From G965197715 sp965247615 (GTDB taxonomy: Bacteria; Chloroflexota; Dehalococcoidia; Lucifugimonadales; UBA1127), in assembly GCA_965247615.1 (NCBI GenBank), contig OZ252022.1:1240001-1304000 (forward strand): a stretch of 64,000 nt of DNA, in the 5' to 3' direction. Shown piece after piece: positions 59,377-64,000 of this stretch (positions are counted from its first letter, which is position 1; every line of letters begins with the position of its first letter). Below the pieces are notes generated by a model that did not search any database, was not told where the DNA came from, and saw only the letters and a list, made by a program, of their open reading frames with translations. A program made the position numbers and the translations under genes.

Positions 59377-60317
59377 ACCTGTTCGGCCGCAGAGACAAGG
59401 CCGCGGACGGGCTGCGCCGCAGCCGCGAAGGCTGGTTCGGCCGTCTGGCCGGCCTGCTGGGCCGGGAGCAGATGGACGAGGAGACCTGGGAGCAGGCTGA
59501 GGAGCTGCTGCTGGGCGCCGACGTGGGCACAAGCGCCACCATGGCCCTTTTGCACCGCGTCCAAGACAGGATACGCACGCACTCGGCATCACCGGGGGGC
59601 GCCCTGGAGACGCTGAAGGAGGAGATGCGCGCCGTCCTGGCCGACGCCGGGACACCCTCCCTGGCCGCCGCCGACGGGCCGCCGCCCCTAGTCATCCTGG
59701 TCGTGGGCGTCAACGGCGCGGGGAAGACGACCAGCATCGCAAAGCTGGCGGCGCTCTACCGCGAGCAGGGGAAACGCGTGGTCTTGGGTGCGGCGGACAC
59801 GTTCCGCGCCGCGGCCATCGAGCAGCTTCAGGCCTGGGGCCAGCGCGTGGGTGCGGAGGTGGTGGCCCACAAGCAGGGCGCCGACCCGGGCGCCGTCGCC
59901 TATGACGCATTTCAGGCGGCCCGCGCCCGCAACGCCGACGTGCTCATCATCGACACCGCCGGGCGTCTCCACACCAAGTCCAACCTCATGGAGGAGATGA
60001 CCCGGGTCGCGAGAGTGCTTTCCCGCCTGGAGCCCACAGCGCCCCACCAGACCCTCCTGGTCATGGACGCGACCACGGGCCAGAACGGTCTGGCCCAGGC
60101 CCGCGCCTTCACCGAGAGCGTCGAGTGTACGGGCATCATCCTGGCCAAGCTGGACGGCACTGCCAGGGGCGGCGTCGTCCTGGCCATTGGAGACCAGCTC
60201 CGCGTCCCGGTGCTCTTCATCGGAACGGGAGAAGGGCTGGACGACCTGGCGCCCTTCGACGCCGAAGAGTTCGTGGAGGCGCTGTTTGACGGCGGAGCAC
60301 GGGAGGCCCGTTCTTGA
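59373..60317 (+). CDS. ftsY: Signal recognition particle receptor FtsY
   Basis: This 314-residue GTPase docks SRP-ribosome complexes at the membrane. It has the NG domain only, with no long acidic A domain. Motifs are GVNGAGKTTSIAKLAALY (G1), GAADTFRAAAIEQLQAWG, IIDTAGRLHTKSNLMEE (G3) and ILAKLDGTARGG (G4 TKLD-like). GTGEGLDDLAPFDAEEFVEALF ends the domain. The ATG overlaps rnc by 4 bp. Confidence 0.96.
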   Translation: MNLFGRRDKAADGLRRSREGWFGRLAGLLGREQMDEETWEQAEELLLGADVGTSATMALLHRVQDRIRTHSASPGGALETLKEEMRAVLADAGTPSLAAADGPPPLVILVVGVNGAGKTTSIAKLAALYREQGKRVVLGAADTFRAAAIEQLQAWGQRVGAEVVAHKQGADPGAVAYDAFQAARARNADVLIIDTAGRLHTKSNLMEEMTRVARVLSRLEPTAPHQTLLVMDATTGQNGLAQARAFTESVECTGIILAKLDGTARGGVVLAIGDQLRVPVLFIGTGEGLDDLAPFDAEEFVEALFDGGAREARS

Positions 60318-60438
60318 GACGGAGTGCCGGCTCAAGGCGCCACCGCCTCGGCGCTGCACAGCGGACATGCCGGTGTCGCCGCCGGAGTGATGTGGTCGCA
60401 GAGCAAGTTTCGACGTCCCCGCAAACCCGAGGTGATCT

Positions 60439-61299
60439 GTGAAGATAGGCATTGGACTCCCCGCTGCGATTCCCGGCGTCGACGGCGAGCGCGTGCTGGA
60501 GTGGGCCAGGAAGGCGGACGCCGGGCCCTTTTCCAGCCTCGCCGTCATCGACCGCCTGGTGTACCCGAACTTCGAGCCCCTCATCACCCTCGCGGCGGCG
60601 GCCGCAGTCACGGAGCGCGTCGGGCTCATGACCACCATCCTCCTGGCGCCGCTGCGGAACGCGGGGGTCCTGGCGAAGCAGGCGGCCACCCTCGATGCCA
60701 TCTCCGGCGGCCGTCTGACCCTGGGCCTGGCTGTGGGCGGGCGGGAGGACGACTACCGCGCGGCCCCCGCCTCATACCAGGACCGGGGCAAGCGGTTCGA
60801 CGAACAGCTTGCGCTGATGAAGCGAATCTGGTCAGGAGAAGCCGCGGGGGACGGGATTGGGCCGGTGGGCCCGCCGCCGAGCCAACCGGGCGGCCCCGAG
60901 CTGCTCATGGGCGGGTCGTCACCCGCTGCGCTCCGCAGGGTTGGACGCTGGGCCGATGGCTACATAAGCCCGGGCACGCCTGAGTCATTGCGCCCGGCAT
61001 ACGACGCCGTGGAGGAGTCGTGGGAGGCCGCGGGTCGATCAGGGGAGCCCCGGTTTGTCGGCGCAGCCTACTATGCCCTTGGCCCCGGCGCCGCCCGTGC
61101 GGGTGCAGACTACCTTCGAGATTACTACGGCTTTGCCGGGCCCGCGGCGGAGCTCATCGCCCAGACGCTCCTCACGACCCCCGACGCCGTGACGGGTGCG
61201 GTACTTGAGGCTTCCGGCGTTGGGATGGACGAGCTCATCTTCTGGCCGGCGGTAACCGGCCTGGACCAGGTGGACCGTCTTGCGGACCTAGTGGCGTGA
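60439..61299 (+). CDS. LLM-class flavin/F420-dependent oxidoreductase
   Basis: This 286-residue TIM-barrel oxidoreductase begins KIGIGLPAAIPG and has AVTERVGLMTTILLAPLRN, then SGGRLTLGLAVGGREDDYRA. That is the GRL-x-LG(L/V) motif of luciferase-like enzymes that use FMN or F420. It is shorter than the LLM protein at 29205 and of a different subgroup, nearer to F420-dependent enzymes. The GTG start has GAGGTG 5 nt upstream. It stands alone, 121 bp after ftsY; the substrate is unknown. Confidence 0.88.
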   Translation: MKIGIGLPAAIPGVDGERVLEWARKADAGPFSSLAVIDRLVYPNFEPLITLAAAAAVTERVGLMTTILLAPLRNAGVLAKQAATLDAISGGRLTLGLAVGGREDDYRAAPASYQDRGKRFDEQLALMKRIWSGEAAGDGIGPVGPPPSQPGGPELLMGGSSPAALRRVGRWADGYISPGTPESLRPAYDAVEESWEAAGRSGEPRFVGAAYYALGPGAARAGADYLRDYYGFAGPAAELIAQTLLTTPDAVTGAVLEASGVGMDELIFWPAVTGLDQVDRLADLVA

Positions 61300-61569
61300 T
61301 GCGCGGGGTCTTGGGCCGGCCTGGTCCTTGGCATGACGGGGAGACCAACGATACGGATTCCTCGAGGCCGGGTCAGCAGGCGCGCCCGAACGTGGCAGCG
61401 CACCGGCGCCGTCGGCTCCCGGTCCGTCCGCGGCCACGCACGACCCCTCCCGGAGGCAGCGGGGCGCCGGCGGGGGCCGATGCCGCGGGCGCACAGGGCT
61501 GATGGCTACCAGCCTTTCCCATATGCGCCGCACAAGGGCAGATGGGGCCCCGGCATCTGAGTTGGCGCC

Positions 61570-63915
61570 ATGAGCGTCTTGCTCTGGCTGGCCGTCATCG
61601 AGGTCCTGGGCGTCATCGCCTTCCCCATCGCCTTCGTCACCCTCAGGCCCCTGCGAGACCGGGGCTACTCCGTTGCCAAGCCACTGGGGCTGCTGCTGAT
61701 GGCCTATCCCGCCTGGCTCGCGGGCTCCTGGGGCGCGGTACCGGTTGGCCGCGCGGTCATCGTGGTAGTCGTTGCCGGCATGGCCGCCGCCTCCGGCTAC
61801 CTGGCCTGGCGCCGCCGCCGCGAGATCCAGCGCTTCCTGAAGCAGGAATGGCGACTCCTGGCTGCCATGGAGGCCGTCTTCCTGGTGCTCTTCCTCGCTT
61901 GGGCGGCTTTCCGCGCCTACGACCCCCTGATCAACCACACCGAGCAGCTCATGGACTTCGCCCTCCTCAATACCGCTGCCAGGGCGTCGTCGTACCCGCC
62001 AGAGGACCCGTGGCTGCGCGGCTTTGCCGTCAACTACTACTACTTCGGCTATCTATGCATGGGGCTGCTGACCAGGCTCACCGGAGTATCATCGGCGGTA
62101 ACCTACAACCTCTCGCTGGCCCTGGTGCCTGCCATGGCCGGCGTTGGAGTCCTTGGCTTGGTCGTCAGCCTGGTCTCTAGGGCCGGGGCGACCCTGCGCA
62201 CGGCCTTCGCCCTCGGCCTCCTGGGCGTGGCCCTCTTGGGCCTGCTGGCCAACGGCGAGGCTGCTCTGGAGCTCGTGAGAGCCCGCGGCTTCGGGTCCAC
62301 GGGCTTCTGGGAGGGGGTGGGCATCAAGGGGTTGCAGGAGCCCGCTGCTGTGACCTCCTGGTTCCCCCGCGAGTCCTGGTGGTGGTGGCGGGCCACCAGG
62401 GTCATCGACACCGTGGTTGAAGGGCAGAGCCTGGACTACACTATCCAGGAGTTCCCCCTCTTCAGCTTCTTCCTGGGGGACCTGCACCCCCATGTCATGT
62501 CCATCCCCTTCTTGCTCCTGCTGCTGGCGCTGCTCTTCAGCGCGGTCAGCGGCGCGGGGCGAGCGGCCGGGTTGGGCTGGCTGCGGCGGCGCTGGCCCGC
62601 CCTGCTGCTGACGGGCCTGGTCCTGGGGGCTCTGGGCGCCGTCAATACGTGGGACGCCCCGACCTTCGCCGGCCTGAGCCTGGGCCTGCTGGCGCTGAAG
62701 GGTTACCACGACGTCCGCAGACGGGCCGAGGGTCGAGCCCTAGTGTGGACCGGGCTGGCCGCCCTTGCCGTCGTGGGCTTGGCGGGACTCCTGTACCTGC
62801 CCTTCTATCTGGGGCTGCAGCTCCCGGACTCGAGCATCGCCCCCGTGCGGGGCCCGGTGACGCAGCTGGGCCACTTCGCCATCGTCTGGGCGGTGTTCAT
62901 CGTGCTCCTGGCGCCGTTCCTCATTTCGCAGCTTCGCGATGTGGAGCGCCCGTTCTCGGCGCCGTGTGCGCTGGCCGCCGCCGCCATCGCCCTCACGCCC
63001 TTCGTCGCCTGGGTTGGGGTAGCCCTCTCCGCGGACCTGGATGTCGGCGCAGTGTCGCGCTTGGTGCATCTGTCCCCTGGGCTGCTTGTACTGGCTCTGC
63101 TGGTCTACCGGATCCTACGGAGCGCGGCGTCTCCTTCCGGCGAACCGCTCCTGTTCACGCTGTCCCTGCTGGCCTTTGCTGGGCTTCTGGTCATGGGGCC
63201 CGAGCTCTTCTACGTGCGGGACGTGTTCGACTCCAGGCTGAACACGGTGTTCAAGCTCTACTATCAGGCGTGGGTCGTTCTGGCGGTGGCCGCGCCGGTG
63301 GCGCTGTACTACGGCGCCCCTGGCTTCCGGCTGGGCGCCGGCGTGCGCAATAATGGAGCCCTGCGTCGGGCCGGCGCCGCACTGGCGGGAGGAGTTTGGC
63401 CCGTGCTGATGACGGCCGTGCTCCTGTTCGGGGCGTACTATATGGTGGGGGCGCTTTGGGACAAGTCCGGCGGGTTTGGCCGTCAGCCTACCCTGGACGG
63501 CCTCGCTCACCTGAAGCCAGGGCGAGAAGGCGAGTACGAGGCCATCCGGTGGCTGCGTGAGAGCTCCCATGAGGGCGAGGGCCTACTGGAGGCCGTGGGC
63601 CGCGACTACAGCGACTACGGCAGGGTGTCCGCGGCCACGGGCCTGCCAACGGTGCTCGCGTGGCCCGGCCATGAGCGTCAGTGGCGCGGCAGCTTCGAGC
63701 CCGTGAAGGGTCGCGAGCAGGATGTGGCAGACATCTACCAGGGAACCGACCCAGACATGGTGAGGCGCCTCCTGAGGCGTTACGATATCCGCTACGTGGT
63801 CATCGGCCCACGAGAGCGGGACACATACGGCCAGGGGGGGTTGCCCGGAATGACCGACCTGATGGAGCAGGTCTTCGCCCACGGCGACGTGGCCATCTAC
63901 CGGGCGATGGAATGA
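61570..63915 (+). CDS. DUF2298 (Chlor_Arch_YYY) polytopic membrane protein
   Basis: This 781-residue protein has about 15-18 hydrophobic segments and a C-terminal soluble domain (about residues 650-781). The hallmark NYYYFGYL tract near residue 155 and the FPLFSFFLGDLHPHVMSIPFLLLLLAL segment identify the DUF2298 family, found mainly in Chloroflexota and archaea. The layout resembles lipid-linked glycosyltransferases of the GT-C type, so a role in surface glycan or protein glycosylation is likely. The function is not experimentally defined to my knowledge. It ends overlapping the next gene by 4 bp. The 270-bp gap upstream shows no gene. Confidence 0.9.
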   Translation: MSVLLWLAVIEVLGVIAFPIAFVTLRPLRDRGYSVAKPLGLLLMAYPAWLAGSWGAVPVGRAVIVVVVAGMAAASGYLAWRRRREIQRFLKQEWRLLAAMEAVFLVLFLAWAAFRAYDPLINHTEQLMDFALLNTAARASSYPPEDPWLRGFAVNYYYFGYLCMGLLTRLTGVSSAVTYNLSLALVPAMAGVGVLGLVVSLVSRAGATLRTAFALGLLGVALLGLLANGEAALELVRARGFGSTGFWEGVGIKGLQEPAAVTSWFPRESWWWWRATRVIDTVVEGQSLDYTIQEFPLFSFFLGDLHPHVMSIPFLLLLLALLFSAVSGAGRAAGLGWLRRRWPALLLTGLVLGALGAVNTWDAPTFAGLSLGLLALKGYHDVRRRAEGRALVWTGLAALAVVGLAGLLYLPFYLGLQLPDSSIAPVRGPVTQLGHFAIVWAVFIVLLAPFLISQLRDVERPFSAPCALAAAAIALTPFVAWVGVALSADLDVGAVSRLVHLSPGLLVLALLVYRILRSAASPSGEPLLFTLSLLAFAGLLVMGPELFYVRDVFDSRLNTVFKLYYQAWVVLAVAAPVALYYGAPGFRLGAGVRNNGALRRAGAALAGGVWPVLMTAVLLFGAYYMVGALWDKSGGFGRQPTLDGLAHLKPGREGEYEAIRWLRESSHEGEGLLEAVGRDYSDYGRVSAATGLPTVLAWPGHERQWRGSFEPVKGREQDVADIYQGTDPDMVRRLLRRYDIRYVVIGPRERDTYGQGGLPGMTDLMEQVFAHGDVAIYRAME

Positions 63916-64000
63916 GCGCACACGAGTCTGTAGAGTGGGCCGACCGGCCCAGGAGCGACCTCGCTGCCCAAGATGCCGGCGGCGGTGGGGAAGCCGCCGG
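63912..64000 (+). CDS. Start of a further gene, truncated by the window end
   Basis: An ATG overlapping the DUF2298 stop (ATGA) opens a frame that stays open for the remaining 29 codons. The visible N-terminus is hydrophilic and Gly/Ala-rich with no signal peptide. The coupling suggests a partner of the DUF2298 protein. In this family's context that may be another membrane glycosyltransferase, which is a guess. Confidence 0.55.
   Translation, partial: MSAHESVEWADRPRSDLAAQDAGGGGEAA

Overview
This is a 64 kb, GC-rich, gene-dense bacterial chromosomal segment with short spacers, many 1-4 bp start/stop overlaps and frequent GTG/TTG starts. Three things point to Chloroflexota, probably a free-living Dehalococcoidia/SAR202-like lineage: a DUF2298 (Chlor_Arch_YYY) membrane protein, multiple Rieske oxygenase paralogues with luciferase-like flavin monooxygenases, and an F420-type deazaflavin-dependent reductase. 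This placement is inferred from gene families; no rRNA or other phylogenetic marker was analysed.

Layout. (1) 0.2-9.3 kb: an ABC-2 exporter pair, a deazaflavin-dependent reductase, an MCT/OFA-type MFS carrier next to a lutABC lactate-oxidation operon, glycerate kinase and a nitroreductase. (2) 9.4-22.8 kb: mostly housekeeping. It holds a minus-strand tyrA-aroA-gmk run, a site-2 protease, an acidic-tailed unknown, thiL, tsaE-tsaB-ndk, rsfS, a CPA2 antiporter, a collagen-like lipoprotein with its own terminator, a CorC/HlyC-type CBS protein and glmU. (3) 22.9-25.8 kb: two nearly identical 1455-bp ISNCY/IS1202-like elements in tandem, followed by tRNA-Ser(CGA). (4) 26.2-40.1 kb: an accessory block ending at tRNA-Ser(GGA). 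It carries three Rieske oxygenase alpha subunits, an LLM flavin monooxygenase, a zinc alcohol dehydrogenase, an eIF-2B-like protein, two alpha/beta hydrolases (one haloacetate-dehalogenase-like and translationally coupled to a Rieske gene), a small putative zinc protein and a MacAB/YknXYZ-like exporter. (5) 40.5-52.3 kb: DNA and central-metabolism genes (dprA, topA, xer recombinase, pyruvate kinase, a deaminase, a PHP protein, exonuclease-DinG helicase, an OGG1-type glycosylase). (6) 52.5-57.2 kb: a second MFS carrier closely related to the first, a zinc-binding dehydrogenase, and an ACMSD-type amidohydrolase surrounded by non-coding repeats. (7) 57.2-64 kb: CCA-adding enzyme, rnc-ftsY, a second LLM oxidoreductase, the DUF2298 protein and the start of one more gene.

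Functional reading. The accessory block looks like a cassette for oxidative attack on recalcitrant organic molecules: Rieske and flavin oxygenases, then dehydrogenase and hydrolases. The MFS carriers and Lut proteins would handle small carboxylates. No ferredoxin or reductase partner for the Rieske proteins is present in the window. The most unusual signals are a run of ten G inside the predicted promoter spacer of the MacAB-like operon, a 151-bp near-identical tract shared by two Rieske paralogues, the head-to-tail IS pair with a 7-bp spacer, a recurring extended -10 element that would make thiL leaderless, and an inverted-repeat family flanking the amidohydrolase. All functional statements come from reading motifs by eye; no database search was run.
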